A DNA stretch of 64,000 nt from Drosophila pseudoobscura (GCF_009870125.1 NC_046683.1:19043001-19107000); one strand, 5' to 3'. Counted from the first letter of the stretch, positions 43,053 through 55,570 are shown. The notes: a model not told the origin generated them from the letters alone. A program made the numbers and translations.

Positions 43053-44781
43053 CCCAGTGGACCAAAAAGCGATAGTAAAACGGAACTATCATAAAATGTC
43101 CGGAAACGGACTTAGAAATGATAAAAATCCGGGAGCGATGAGTGAAGTCTCGCAAAATGCTCGCAGACTTAGGACTTAGAAAAGAGCATTTACCGGACAA
43201 AAACCGAGTGACGACAAAGTCTCGCGAAACTATCACAAACGGACTTAAAAACGGGCACAATACGCAAGAAACGCCGGATCTCGTAATAGAACATGAACGA
43301 ACATGTCAAACTGCGGCCCGGCACAACGCCGCCGTTTTTTCGTTTTGTGTTATTTTGTGATTAAAAACCGCAGCAGAAGGACGTAAACGGGGAGTTAAAT
43401 CATAAAAATAGTGAAAAAAAACAAAAATCGGTAAGTAAAATATTATTTATTTAATAGTATAGTATAGTGCACAAAATTTGAGTTTGGGAGCAGTATAAGA
43501 CCCCAAGACCACAACCTACACATTCTGTGTATATATTTTTTTCTAGCCATCTTCTTGTGCATCAGGCCACCTGCGTCAACGAATATAACAATTTTCGCTG
43601 GAACTGACTTTGCGCACCATTTTTTTTATACACAGGGGAGTACTAATATTAATAAAAAATGCCATTTAAGCGTAAAAGCAGGAAATATATATGCGAATCG
43701 AAGCATATCAATAAAAGTACATCGAACATTAATATTATTGACAAAAAAATGGACCTTCAGCTTAATAAACTAGACGGAATAAATAACCTGGACAAAAAAA
43801 TAGACATCATGATTAATAAACTGGACCGAAACACAGCGGAAATGGTGGCTCTTCGTTCCGAAATTGGCTCCATTAAGGCGAAGGTTTGTGGTGAGATCCG
43901 CAAACCCAAAGTAGTTCTGCCTTGCCAACCGCTCACAACCATAGAAGAATTGGATCATTTCGAGCATAACTTGCAGGAAGAAAGTTTCTTCAAAAATGTG
44001 GTAAGTGTTTTGCGTGAAACTCACGAGCTAAAAATATATTCAAAAATAATTCTGTACAGATCGCAGAGTTAATGATGTCGGGCGAGAAAGCATTCGACAA
44101 ATGGATTCGGAGTTCTTGGCGTTCAATTGTGTCCGACGAGGTCGCACGACAGTGCTCTTGGCGGGGCACAGAGGAGAAAAAGTGCATTAGGGGCTTGCGG
44201 ATTACTCTAGCCATCCGTAGTAAGTATTATTTTTAAATTAATATGTATATTGTAATATAATAAACATGATTATTTGTTTACAGCGGGATTTAAGGAAAGA
44301 TTTTCGTTAGAAGACGCCGATTTCGACCGAATCACGCAAAAATTTTTCCAGTACGCCCAGGACAGAGTGTCGAAGGAGAAAAAACAAATTAAATTTAATT
44401 CACTAATATAATTTTTTAATCTATTTATGTACCACCAAAATTAAAAATTGAAATTAATTAAAATAAAATTAAAAATTATAAAAACCAAAAACAATTGTGC
44501 GTCCCTTTTCATATTAGTTTCGGCTCGCAAAAGATATCATAAACGGCTCGCAAAAGTCTCGCAAAAAATATCATAAGAGGCTCGCAAAAGTCTCGCAAAA
44601 GATATCATAAAGGGCTCGCAAAAGATCCGTTTTTGAGCTACCAAAAATGAAAATTTCACTGCCACAAACTGAGCGACTAGTGATTCATTTTCTTATCGTT
44701 TTCGGATTCGATAGTTTTACACGGCTGAGTTTCGCTTAGCTCTCGTTTGCGATATCTTTTACGAAGTTTTGGTCCACTGGG
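43053..44781 (+). mobile_element. TIR DNA transposon with DUF4806-like gene, second copy
   Basis: 1,729 bp, same ends as 29088-30816. I noted two base differences, at 43366 and 43515, both outside the coding exons. Confidence 0.85.
43659..44411 (+). CDS. DUF4806-like protein, 209 aa, second copy
   Basis: Exons 43659-44000, 44060-44219 and 44284-44411, with the same translation as the copy at 29694. The coding sequence shows no difference between copies although the flanks do. Over so short a span that is not evidence of selection. Confidence 0.78.
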
Positions 44782-45096
44782 ATGGTCGTTGGCGAAAGCC
44801 TGGGAGCTGAACGTTGGTTTCCTTTGTGTTCTGCCTTCGACTGACCAAAACTAACCATAGGATGTGTTTTTAGTTCAAACGACTAGACTAGGATCTGCTG
44901 GCAGGGATTGGATGTGGTATGGGGTGCCTGTATTTATGCATTTATTTAGAAAAAGAAAACCAAATGCCGTTCCCCTTCGAACAATAGTAATATAAATTTT
45001 AATTGGCCAAAATATAATTCAAGGAAAATAAAAACGAAAAAAGAAATATGAAAAACGAAACGAAAATACGGCAAAAGGCAAAAAAAGTTGGTGACG

Positions 45097-45216
45097 AAGC
45101 CAACAACACGCGGTGTTCCCAAGCGGTCCCCCATCTAAGTACTAACCGCGCCCGACGCTGCTTAATTTCGGTGATCGGACGAGAACCGATGTATTCAGCG
45201 TAGTATGGTCGTTGGC
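45097..45216 (-). rRNA. 5SrRNA: 5S ribosomal RNA
   Basis: Consensus, T7 run, counterpart of 31132. Confidence 0.95.
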
Positions 45217-45546
45217 GAAAGCCTGGGAGCTGAACGTTGGTTTTCCTTTGTGTTCTGCCTTCGACTGACCAAAACTAACAATAAGATGGGTTTTAGTTCA
45301 AACGACTAGACTAGGATCTGCTGGCAGGGATTGGATGTGGTATGGGGTGCCTATATTTATGCATTTATTTAGAAAAAGAAAACCAAATGCCGTTCCCCTT
45401 CGAACAATAGTAATATAAATTTTAATTGTATCCATGACCCTTGGCCAAAATATAATTCAAGGAAAATAAAAACGAAAAATAAAAAAAGAAAAATTAAAAA
45501 CGAAACGAAAATACGGCAAAAGGCAAAAGGCAAAAAGTTGGTGACG

Positions 45547-45670
45547 AAGCCAACAACACGCGGTGTTCCCAAGCGGTCCCCCCCCCATCTAAGTACTAAC
45601 CGCGCCCGACGCTGCTTAATTTCGGTGATCGGACGAGAACCGATGTATTCAGCGTAGTATGGTCGTTGGC
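45547..45670 (-). rRNA. 5S rRNA variant with 4-nt insertion
   Basis: 124 nt with the nine-G run, counterpart of 31582. Confidence 0.88.
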
Positions 45671-46000
45671 GAAAGCCTGGGAGCTGAACGGTGGTTTTCC
45701 TTTGTGTTCTGCCTTCGACTGACCAAAACTAACAATAAGATGGGTTTTAGTTCAAACGACTAGACTAGGATCTGCTGGCAGGGATTGGATGTGGTATGGG
45801 GTGCCTGTATTTATGCATTTACTTAGAAAAAGAAAACCAAATGCCGTTCCCCTTCGAACAATAGTAATATAAATTTTAATTGTATCCATGACCATTGGCC
45901 AAAATATAATTCAAGGAAAATAAAAACGAAAAATAAAAAAAGAAAAATTAAAAACGAAACGAAAATACGGCAAAAGGCAAAAGGCAAAAAGTTGGTGACG

Positions 46001-46120
46001 AAGCCAACAACACGCAGTGTTCCCAAGCGGTCCCCCATCTAAGTACTAACCGCGCCCGACGCTGCTTAATTTCGGTGATCGGACGAGAACCGATGTATTC
46101 AGCGTAGTATGGTCGTTGGC
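46001..46120 (-). rRNA. 5SrRNA: 5S ribosomal RNA, C105T variant
   Basis: Counterpart of 32036; the last 5S gene inside the duplicated block. Confidence 0.93.
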
Positions 46121-46448
46121 GAAAGCCTGGGAGCTGAACGGTGGTTTTCCTTTGTGTTCTGCCTTCGACTGACCAAATCTAACAATAAGATGGGTTTTAG
46201 TTCAAACGACTAGACTAGGATCTGCTGGCAGGGATTGGATGTGGTATGGGGTGCCTGTATTTATGCAATTATTTAGAAAAAGAAAACCAAATGCCGTTCC
46301 CCTTCGAACAATAGTAATATAAATTTTAATTGTATCCATGTCCCTTGGTCAAAATATAATTCAAGGAAAATAAAAACGAAAAAAGAAAAATAAAATTAAA
46401 AATGAAAAACGAATCGAAAATACGGCAAAAGGCAAAAAGTTGGTGACG

Positions 46449-46568
46449 AAGCCAACAACACGCGGTGTTCCCAAGCGGTCCCCCATCTAAGTACTAACCG
46501 CGCCCGACGCTGCTTAATTTCGGTGATCGGACGAGAACCGATGTATTCAGCGTAGTATGGTCGTTGGC
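46449..46568 (-). rRNA. 5SrRNA: 5S ribosomal RNA
   Basis: Consensus, T5 run. The first copy beyond the duplication break; its spacer is the longer AAATAAAATTAAAAATG type. Confidence 0.95.
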
Positions 46569-46869
46569 GAAAGCCTGGGAGCTGAACGTTGGTTTTCCTT
46601 TGTGTTCTGCCTTCGACTGACCAAAACTAACAATAAGATGGGTTTTAGTTCAAACGACTAGACTAGGATCTGCTGGCAGGGATTGGATGTGGTATGGGGT
46701 GCCTATATTTATGCATTTATTTAGAAAAAGAAAACCAAATGCCGTTCCCCTTCGAACAATAGTAATATAAATTTTAATTGGCCAAAATATAATTCAAGGA
46801 AAATAAAAACGAAAAAAGAAAAATTTAAAACGAAACGAAAATACGGCAAAAGGCAAAAAGTTGGTGACG

Positions 46870-46989
46870 AAGCCAACAACACGCGGTGTTCCCAAGCGGT
46901 CCCCCATCTAAGTACTAACCGCGCCCGACGCTGCTTAATTTCGGTGATCGGACGAGAACCGATGTATTCAGCGTAGTATGGTCGTTGGC
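46870..46989 (-). rRNA. 5SrRNA: 5S ribosomal RNA
   Basis: Consensus in a short 421-bp unit. The upstream spacer has a private change (CTGCCCTCGACTG). Confidence 0.95.
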
Positions 46990-47296
46990 GAAAGCCTGGG
47001 AGCTGAACGTTGGTTTTCCTTTGTGTTCTGCCCTCGACTGACCAAAACTAACCATAGGATGTGTTTTTAGTTCAAACGACTAGACTAGGACCTGCTGGCA
47101 GGGATTGGATGTGGTATGGGGTGCCTGTATTTATGCATTTACTTAGAAAGAGAAAACCAAATGCCGTTCCCCTTCGAACAATAGTAATATAAATTTTAAT
47201 TGGTCAAAATATAATTCAAGGAAAATAAAAACGAAAAATAAAATTAAAAATGAAAAACGAATCGAAAATACGGCAAAAGGCAAAAAGTTGGTGACG

Positions 47297-47416
47297 AAGC
47301 CAACAACACGCGGTGTTCCCAAGCGGTCCCCCATCTAAGTACTAACCGCGCCCGACGCTGCTTAATTTCGGTGATCGGACGAGAACCGATGTATTCAGCG
47401 TAGTATGGTCGTTGGC
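47297..47416 (-). rRNA. 5SrRNA: 5S ribosomal RNA
   Basis: Consensus, T5 run, 427-bp unit lacking part of the A-rich spacer. Confidence 0.95.
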
Positions 47417-47747
47417 GAAAGCCTGGGAGCTGAACGTTGGTTTTCCTTTGTGTTCTGCCTTCGACTGACCAAAACTAACCATAGGATGTGTTTTTAGTTC
47501 AAACGACTAGACTAGGATCTGCTGGTAGGGATTGGATGAGGTATGGGGTGCCTGTATTTATGCATTTATTTAGAAAAAGAAAACCAAATGCCGTTCCCCT
47601 TCGAACAATAGTAATATAAATTTTAATTGTATCCATGACCCTTGGCCAAAATATAATTCAAGGAAAATAAAAACGAAAAATAAAAAAAGAAAAATTAAAA
47701 ACGAAACGAAAATACGGCAAAAGGCAAAAGGCAAAAAGTTGGTGACG

Positions 47748-47867
47748 AAGCCAACAACACGCGGTGTTCCCAAGCGGTCCCCCATCTAAGTACTAACCGC
47801 GCCCGACGCTGCTTAATTTCGGTGATCGGACGAGAACCGATGTATTCAGCGTAGTATGGTCGTTGGC
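47748..47867 (-). rRNA. 5SrRNA: 5S ribosomal RNA
   Basis: Consensus. Upstream spacer carries GTTGGTTAACC, a variant shared with 49086 and 50873. Confidence 0.95.
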
Positions 47868-48186
47868 GAAAGCCTGGGAGCTGAACGTTGGTTAACCTTT
47901 GTGTTCTGCCTTCGACTGACCAAAACTAACAATAAGATGGGTTTTAGTTCAAACGACTAGACTAGGATCTGCTGGCAGGGATTGGATGTGGTATGGGGTG
48001 CCTATATTTATGCATTTATTTAGAAAAAGAAAACCAAATGCCGTTCCCCTTCGAACAATAGTAATATAAATTTTAATTGGCCAAAATATAATTCAAGGAA
48101 AATAAAAACGAAAAAAGAAATATGAAAAACGAAACGAAAATACGGCAAAAGGCAAAAAGGCAAAAAGGCAAAAAAAGTTGGTGACG

Positions 48187-48306
48187 AAGCCAACAACACG
48201 CGGTGTTCCCAAGCGGTCCCCCATCTAAGTACTAACCGCGCCCGACGCTGCTTAATTTCGGTGATCGGACGAGAACCGATGTATTCAGCGTAGTATGGTC
48301 GTTGGC
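48187..48306 (-). rRNA. 5SrRNA: 5S ribosomal RNA
   Basis: Consensus, T7 run. Recurs exactly 1,338 bp away at 49525. Confidence 0.95.
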
Positions 48307-48637
48307 GAAAGCCTGGGAGCTGAACGGTGGTTTTCCTTTGTGTTCTGCCTTCGACTGACCAAAACTAACCATAGGATGTGTTTTTAGTTCAAACGACTAG
48401 ACTAGGATCTGCTGGCAGGGATTGGATGTGGTATGGGGTGCCTGTATTTATGCAATTATTTAGAAAAAGAAAACCAAATGCCGTTCCCCTTCGAACAATA
48501 GTAATATAAATTTTAATTGTATCCATGACCATTGGCCAAAATATAATTCAAGGAAAATAAAAACGAAAAATAAAAAAAGAAAAATTAAAAACGAAACGAA
48601 AATACGGCAAAAGGCAAAAGGCAAAAAGTTGGTGACG

Positions 48638-48757
48638 AAGCCAACAACACGCAGTGTTCCCAAGCGGTCCCCCATCTAAGTACTAACCGCGCCCGACGCT
48701 GCTTAATTTCGGTGATCGGACGAGAACCGATGTATTCAGCGTAGTATGGTCGTTGGC
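48638..48757 (-). rRNA. 5SrRNA: 5S ribosomal RNA, C105T variant
   Basis: T5 run, C105T, 1,338 bp from its counterpart at 49976. Confidence 0.93.
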
Positions 48758-49085
48758 GAAAGCCTGGGAGCTGAACGGTGGTTTTCCTTTGTGTTCTGCC
48801 TTCGACTGACCAAATCTAACAATAAGATGGGTTTTAGTTCAAACGACTAGACTAGGATCTGCTGGCAGGGATTGGATGTGGTATGGGGTGCCTGTATTTA
48901 TGCAATTATTTAGAAAAAGAAAACCAAATGCCGTTCCCCTTCGAACAATAGTAATATAAATTTTAATTGTATCCATGTCCCTTGGTCAAAATATAATTCA
49001 AGGAAAATAAAAACGAAAAAAGAAAAATAAAATTAAAAATGAAAAACGAATCGAAAATACGGCAAAAGGCAAAAAGTTGGTGACG

Positions 49086-49205
49086 AAGCCAACAACACGC
49101 GGTGTTCCCAAGCGGTCCCCCATCTAAGTACTAACCGCGCCCGACGCTGCTTAATTTCGGTGATCGGACGAGAACCGATGTATTCAGCGTAGTATGGTCG
49201 TTGGC
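49086..49205 (-). rRNA. 5SrRNA: 5S ribosomal RNA
   Basis: Consensus with the GTTGGTTAACC spacer. Begins the second trimer unit. Confidence 0.95.
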
Positions 49206-49524
49206 GAAAGCCTGGGAGCTGAACGTTGGTTAACCTTTGTGTTCTGCCTTCGACTGACCAAAACTAACAATAAGATGGGTTTTAGTTCAAACGACTAGAC
49301 TAGGATCTGCTGGCAGGGATTGGATGTGGTATGGGGTGCCTATATTTATGCATTTATTTAGAAAAAGAAAACCAAATGCCGTTCCCCTTCGAACAATAGT
49401 AATATAAATTTTAATTGGCCAAAATATAATTCAAGGAAAATAAAAACGAAAAAAGAAATATGAAAAACGAAACGAAAATACGGCAAAAGGCAAAAAGGCA
49501 AAAAGGCAAAAAAAGTTGGTGACG

Positions 49525-49644
49525 AAGCCAACAACACGCGGTGTTCCCAAGCGGTCCCCCATCTAAGTACTAACCGCGCCCGACGCTGCTTAATTTCGGT
49601 GATCGGACGAGAACCGATGTATTCAGCGTAGTATGGTCGTTGGC
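49525..49644 (-). rRNA. 5SrRNA: 5S ribosomal RNA
   Basis: Consensus, T7 run, trimer counterpart of 48187. Confidence 0.95.
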
Positions 49645-49975
49645 GAAAGCCTGGGAGCTGAACGGTGGTTTTCCTTTGTGTTCTGCCTTCGACTGACCAA
49701 AACTAACCATAGGATGTGTTTTTAGTTCAAACGACTAGACTAGGATCTGCTGGCAGGGATTGGATGTGGTATGGGGTGCCTGTATTTATGCAATTATTTA
49801 GAAAAAGAAAACCAAATGCCGTTCCCCTTCGAACAATAGTAATATAAATTTTAATTGTATCCATGACCATTGGCCAAAATATAATTCAAGGAAAATAAAA
49901 ACGAAAAATAAAAAAAGAAAAATTAAAAACGAAACGAAAATACGGCAAAAGGCAAAAGGCAAAAAGTTGGTGACG

Positions 49976-50095
49976 AAGCCAACAACACGCAGTGTTCCCA
50001 AGCGGTCCCCCATCTAAGTACTAACCGCGCCCGACGCTGCTTAATTTCGGTGATCGGACGAGAACCGATGTATTCAGCGTAGTATGGTCGTTGGC
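49976..50095 (-). rRNA. 5SrRNA: 5S ribosomal RNA, C105T variant
   Basis: Trimer counterpart of 48638, same C105T. Confidence 0.93.
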
Positions 50096-50423
50096 GAAAG
50101 CCTGGGAGCTGAACGGTGGTTTTCCTTTGTGTTCTGCCTTCGACTGACCAAATCTAACAATAAGATGGGTTTTAGTTCAAACGACTAGACTAGGATCTGC
50201 TGGCAGGGATTGGATGTGGTATGGGGTGCCTGTATTTATGCAATTATTTAGAAAAAGAAAACCAAATGCCGTTCCCCTTCGAACAATAGTAATATAAATT
50301 TTAATTGTATCCATGTCCCTTGGTCAAAATATAATTCAAGGAAAATAAAAACGAAAAAAGAAAAATAAAATTAAAAATGAAAAACGAATCGAAAATACGG
50401 CAAAAGGCAAAAAGTTGGTGACG

Positions 50424-50543
50424 AAGCCAACAACACGCGGTGTTCCCAAGCGGTCCCCCATCTAAGTACTAACCGCGCCCGACGCTGCTTAATTTCGGTG
50501 ATCGGACGAGAACCGATGTATTCAGCGTAGTATGGTCGTTGGC
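50424..50543 (-). rRNA. 5SrRNA: 5S ribosomal RNA
   Basis: Consensus, T5 run. Upstream spacer has GGTGGTTTTCC instead of the TTAACC variant, so the trimer pattern breaks here. Confidence 0.95.
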
Positions 50544-50872
50544 GAAAGCCTGGGAGCTGAACGGTGGTTTTCCTTTGTGTTCTGCCTTCGACTGACCAAA
50601 ACTAACCATAGGATGTGTTTTTAGTTCAAACGACTAGACTAGGATCTGCTGGCAGGGATTGGATGTGGTATGGGGTGCCTGTATTTATGCAATTATTTAG
50701 AAAAAGAAAACCAAATGCCGTTCCCCTTCGAACAATAGTAATATAAATTTTAATTGTATCCATGTCCCTTGGTCAAAATATAATTCAAGGAAAATAAAAA
50801 CGAAAAAAGAAAAATAAAATTAAAAATGAAAAACGAATCGAAAATACGGCAAAAGGCAAAAAGTTGGTGACG

Positions 50873-50992
50873 AAGCCAACAACACGCGGTGTTCCCAAGC
50901 GGTCCCCCATCTAAGTACTAACCGCGCCCGACGCTGCTTAATTTCGGTGATCGGACGAGAACCGATGTATTCAGCGTAGTATGGTCGTTGGC
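50873..50992 (-). rRNA. 5SrRNA: 5S ribosomal RNA
   Basis: Consensus with the GTTGGTTAACC spacer variant. Confidence 0.95.
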
Positions 50993-51311
50993 GAAAGCCT
51001 GGGAGCTGAACGTTGGTTAACCTTTGTGTTCTGCCTTCGACTGACCAAAACTAACAATAAGATGGGTTTTAGTTCAAACGACTAGACTAGGATCTGCTGG
51101 CAGGGATTGGATGTGGTATGGGGTGCCTATATTTATGCATTTATTTAGAAAAAGAAAACCAAATGCCGTTCCCCTTCGAACAATAGTAATATAAATTTTA
51201 ATTGGCCAAAATATAATTCAAGGAAAATAAAAACGAAAAAAGAAATATGAAAAACGAAACGAAAATACGGCAAAAGGCAAAAAGGCAAAAAGGCAAAAAA
51301 AGTTGGTGACG

Positions 51312-51431
51312 AAGCCAACAACACGCGGTGTTCCCAAGCGGTCCCCCATCTAAGTACTAACCGCGCCCGACGCTGCTTAATTTCGGTGATCGGACGAGAA
51401 CCGATGTATTCAGCGTAGTATGGTCGTTGGC
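51312..51431 (-). rRNA. 5SrRNA: 5S ribosomal RNA
   Basis: Consensus, T7 run. Upstream spacer is the diverged GCCGCTCCATTTCG type, also seen upstream of 51753, 53032, 55571 and 58925. Confidence 0.95.
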
Positions 51432-51752
51432 GAAAGCCTGGGAGCTGAACGGTGGTTTTCCTTTGTGTTCTGCCTTCGACTGACCAAATCTAACAATAAG
51501 ATGGGTTTTAGTTCAAACGACTAGACTAGGATCTGCTGGCAGGGATTGGATGTGGTATGGGGTGTCTGTATTTATGCATTTATTTAAAAAAGGAAAACCA
51601 AATGCCGCTCCATTTCGAACAATAGTAATATAAATTTTAATTGGCCAAAATATAATTCAAGGAAAATAAAAACGAAAAAAGATAAATAAAATTAAAAATG
51701 AAAAACGAATCGAAAATACGGCAAAAGGCAAAAAGGCAAAAAGTTGGTGACG

Positions 51753-51872
51753 AAGCCAACAACACGCGGTGTTCCCAAGCGGTCCCCCATCTAAGTACTA
51801 ACCGCGCCCGACGCTGCTTAATTTCGGTGATCGGACGAGAACCGATGTATTCAGCGTAGTATGGTCGTTGGC
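51753..51872 (-). rRNA. 5SrRNA: 5S ribosomal RNA
   Basis: Consensus, T5 run, with the diverged spacer type upstream. Confidence 0.95.
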
Positions 51873-52151
51873 GAAAGCCTGGGAGCTGAACGGTGGTTTT
51901 CCTTTGTGTTCTGCCTTCGACTGACCAAATCTAACAATAAGATGGGTTTTAGTTCAAACGACTAGACTAGGATCTGCTGGCAGGGATTGGATGTGGTATG
52001 GGGTGTCTGTATTTATGCATTTATTTAAAAAAGGAAAACCAAATGCCGCTCCATTTCGAACAATAGTAATATAAATTTTAATTGTATCCATGTAAAAACG
52101 AAAAAAGAAAAACGAAACGAAAATACGGCAAAAGGCAAAAAGTTGGTGACG

Positions 52152-52271
52152 AAGCCAACAACACGCGGTGTTCCCAAGCGGTCCCCCATCTAAGTACTAA
52201 CCGCGCCCGACGCTGCTTAATTTCGGTGATCGGACGAGAACCGATGTATTCAGCGTAGTATGGTCGTTGGC
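52152..52271 (-). rRNA. 5SrRNA: 5S ribosomal RNA
   Basis: Consensus in the shortest spacing of the array (399 bp from 51753). The spacer lacks the CCAAAATATAATTCAAGG stretch. Confidence 0.95.
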
Positions 52272-52588
52272 GAAAGCCTGGGAGCTGAACGTTGGTTTCC
52301 TTTGTGTTCTGCCTTCGACTGACCAAAACTAACAATAGGATGTGTTTTTAGTTCAAACGACTAGACTAGGATCTGCTGGCAGGGATTGGATGTGGTATGG
52401 GGTGCCTGTATTTATGCAATTATTTAAAAAAGGAAAACCAAATGCCGTTCCCCTTCGAACAATAGTAATATAAATTTTAATTATATCCATGTCCCTTGGC
52501 CAAAAAAAAGTTCAAGGAAAATAAAAAAGAAAAAAAGAAACATTAAAAATGAAACGAAAATACGGCAAAAGGCAAAAAGTTGGTGACG

Positions 52589-52708
52589 AAGCCAACAACA
52601 CGCGGTGTTCCCAAGCGGTCCCCCATCTAAGTACTAACCGCGCCCGACGCTGCTTAATTTCGGTGATCGGACGAGAACCGATGTATTCAGCGTAGTATGG
52701 TCGTTGGC
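52589..52708 (-). rRNA. 5SrRNA: 5S ribosomal RNA
   Basis: Consensus. The flanking spacer has the private variant CCAAAAAAAAGTTC. Confidence 0.95.
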
Positions 52709-53031
52709 GAAAGCCTGGGAGCTGAACGTTGGTTTCCTTTGTGTTCTGCCTTCGACTGACCAAAACTAACAATAGGATGTGTTTTTAGTTCAAACGACTA
52801 GACTAGGATCTGCTGGCAGGGATTGGATGTGGTATGGGGTGCCTGTATTTATGCATTTACTTAGAAAAAGAAAACCAAATGCCGTTCCCCTTCGAACAAT
52901 AGTAATATAAATTTTAATTGTATCCATGACCCTTGGCCAAAATATAATTCAAGGAAAATAAAAACGAAAAAAGAAAAATTAAAAACGAAACGAAAATACG
53001 GCAAAAGGCAAAAGGCAAAAAGTTGGTGACG

Positions 53032-53151
53032 AAGCCAACAACACGCGGTGTTCCCAAGCGGTCCCCCATCTAAGTACTAACCGCGCCCGACGCTGCTTAA
53101 TTTCGGTGATCGGACGAGAACCGATGTATTCAGCGTAGTATGGTCGTTGGC
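53032..53151 (-). rRNA. 5SrRNA: 5S ribosomal RNA
   Basis: Consensus, T5 run, 443-bp spacing. Confidence 0.95.
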
Positions 53152-53472
53152 GAAAGCCTGGGAGCTGAACGGTGGTTTTCCTTTGTGTTCTGCCTTCGAC
53201 TGACCAAATCTAACAATAAGATGGGTTTTAGTTCAAACGACTAGACTAGGATCTGCTGGCAGGGATTGGATGTGGTATGGGGTGTCTGTATTTATGCATT
53301 TATTTAAAAAAGGAAAACCAAATGCCGCTCCATTTCGAACAATAGTAATATAAATTTTAATTGGCCAAAATATAATTCAAGGAAAATAAAAACGAAAAAA
53401 GATAAATAAAATTAAAAATGAAAAACGAATCGAAAATACGGCAAAAGGCAAAAAGGCAAAAAGTTGGTGACG

Positions 53473-53592
53473 AAGCCAACAACACGCGGTGTTCCCAAGC
53501 GGTCCCCCATCTAAGTACTAACCGCGCCCGACGCTGCTTAATTTCGGTGATCGGACGAGAACCGATGTATTCAGCGTAGTATGGTCGTTGGC
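53473..53592 (-). rRNA. 5SrRNA: 5S ribosomal RNA
   Basis: Consensus. Two private spacer changes upstream (GTGGTCTGCC, GACGGACC). Confidence 0.95.
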
Positions 53593-53879
53593 GAAAGCCT
53601 GGGAGCTGAACGTTGGTTTTCCTTTGTGGTCTGCCTTCGACGGACCAAAACTAACAATAGGATGTGTTTTTAGTTCAAACGACTAGACTAGGATCTGCTG
53701 GCAGGGATTGGATGTGGTATGGGGTGCCTGTATTTATGCATTTATTTAGAAAAAGAAAACCAAATGCCGTTCTCCTTCGAACAATAGTAATATAAATTTT
53801 AATTGTATCCATGTAAAAACGAAAAAAGAAAAACGAAACGAAAATACGGCAAAAGGCAAAAGGCAAAAAGTTGGTGACG

Positions 53880-53999
53880 AAGCCAACAACACGCGGTGTT
53901 CCCAAGCGGTCCCCCATCTAAGTACTAACCGCGCCCGACGCTGCTTAATTTCGGTGATCGGACGAGAACCGATGTATTCAGCGTAGTATGGTCGTTGGC
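53880..53999 (-). rRNA. 5SrRNA: 5S ribosomal RNA
   Basis: Consensus. Short-spacer member of the 845-bp dimer repeat (next at 54725 and 55571). Confidence 0.95.
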
Positions 54000-54318
54000 G
54001 AAAGCCTGGGAGCTGAACGTTGGTTTTCCTTTGTGTTCTGCCTTCGACTGACCAAAACTAACAATAAGATGGGTTTTAGTTCAAACGACTAGACTAGGAT
54101 CTGCTGGCAGGGATTGGATGTGGTATGGGGTGCCTATATTTATGCATTTATTTAGAAAAAGAAAACCAAATGCCGTTCCCCTTCGAACAATAGTAATATA
54201 AATTTTAATTGGCCAAAATATAATTCAAGGAAAATAAAAACGAAAAAAGAAATATGAAAAACGAAACGAAAATACGGCAAAAGGCAAAAAGGCAAAAAGG
54301 CAAAAAAAGTTGGTGACG

Positions 54319-54438
54319 AAGCCAACAACACGCGGTGTTCCCAAGCGGTCCCCCATCTAAGTACTAACCGCGCCCGACGCTGCTTAATTTCGGTGATCGG
54401 ACGAGAACCGATGTATTCAGCGTAGTATGGTCGTTGGC
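54319..54438 (-). rRNA. 5SrRNA: 5S ribosomal RNA
   Basis: Consensus, T7 run. Long-spacer member of the dimer. Confidence 0.95.
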
Positions 54439-54724
54439 GAAAGCCTGGGAGCTGAACGTTGGTTTTCCTTTGTGTTCTGCCTTCGACTGACCAAAACTAA
54501 CAATAAGATGGGTTTTAGTTCAAACGACTAGACTAGGATCTGCTGGCAGGGATTGGATGTGGTATGGGGTGCCTGTATTTATGCATTTATTTAGAAAAAG
54601 AAAACCAAATGCCGTTCTCCTTCGAACAATAGTAATATAAATTTTAATTGTATCCATGTAAAAACGAAAAAAGAAAAACGAAACGAAAATACGGCAAAAG
54701 GCAAAAGGCAAAAAGTTGGTGACG

Positions 54725-54844
54725 AAGCCAACAACACGCGGTGTTCCCAAGCGGTCCCCCATCTAAGTACTAACCGCGCCCGACGCTGCTTAATTTCGGT
54801 GATCGGACGAGAACCGATGTATTCAGCGTAGTATGGTCGTTGGC
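54725..54844 (-). rRNA. 5SrRNA: 5S ribosomal RNA
   Basis: Consensus, 845 bp from 53880. Confidence 0.95.
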
Positions 54845-55163
54845 GAAAGCCTGGGAGCTGAACGTTGGTTTTCCTTTGTGTTCTGCCTTCGACTGACCAA
54901 AACTAACAATAAGATGGGTTTTAGTTCAAACGACTAGACTAGGATCTGCTGGCAGGGATTGGATGTGGTATGGGGTGCCTATATTTATGCATTTATTTAG
55001 AAAAAGAAAACCAAATGCCGTTCCCCTTCGAACAATAGTAATATAAATTTTAATTGGCCAAAATATAATTCAAGGAAAATAAAAACGAAAAAAGAAATAT
55101 GAAAAACGAAACGAAAATACGGCAAAAGGCAAAAAGGCAAAAAGGCAAAAAAAGTTGGTGACG

Positions 55164-55283
55164 AAGCCAACAACACGCGGTGTTCCCAAGCGGTCCCCCA
55201 TCTAAGTACTAACCGCGCCCGACGCTGCTTAATTTCGGTGATCGGACGAGAACCGATGTATTCAGCGTAGTATGGTCGTTGGC
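55164..55283 (-). rRNA. 5SrRNA: 5S ribosomal RNA
   Basis: Consensus, T7 run, 845 bp from 54319. Confidence 0.95.
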
Positions 55284-55570
55284 GAAAGCCTGGGAGCTGA
55301 ACGTTGGTTTTCCTTTGTGTTCTGCCTTCGACTGACCAAAACTAACCATAGGATGTGTTTTTAGTTCAAACGACTAGACTAGGATCTGCTGGCAGGGATT
55401 GGATGTGGTATGGGGTGCCTGTATTTATGCATTTATTTAGAAAAAGAAAACCAAATGCCGTTCTCCTTCGAACAATAGTAATATAAATTTTAATTGTATC
55501 CATGTAAAAACGAAAAAAGAAAAACGAAACGAAAATACGGCAAAAGGCAAAAGGCAAAAAGTTGGTGACG

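Larger units (their letters stand above)
42943..44793 (-). pseudogene. 5S rRNA gene split by a TIR transposon, second copy
   Basis: Parts at 44782-44793 (nt 1-12) and 42943-43052, with the same C47A change and AT duplication as 28978-30828. It results from block duplication, not a second insertion. Confidence 0.92.
35564..46388. repeat. Segmental duplication, copy 2
   Basis: Counterpart of 21599-32423 at a constant offset of 13,965 bp with no net indel in 10.8 kb. To the right, array units no longer align at this offset, so exchange within the array occurred after or at the duplication. Confidence 0.9.

Noticed and set aside
43053-44781. A second independent insertion of the TIR element into 5S, suggesting target specificity
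   Set aside because: Same nucleotide, same C47A gene variant and same 13,965-bp offset as all neighbours, so it is a copy from the block duplication.
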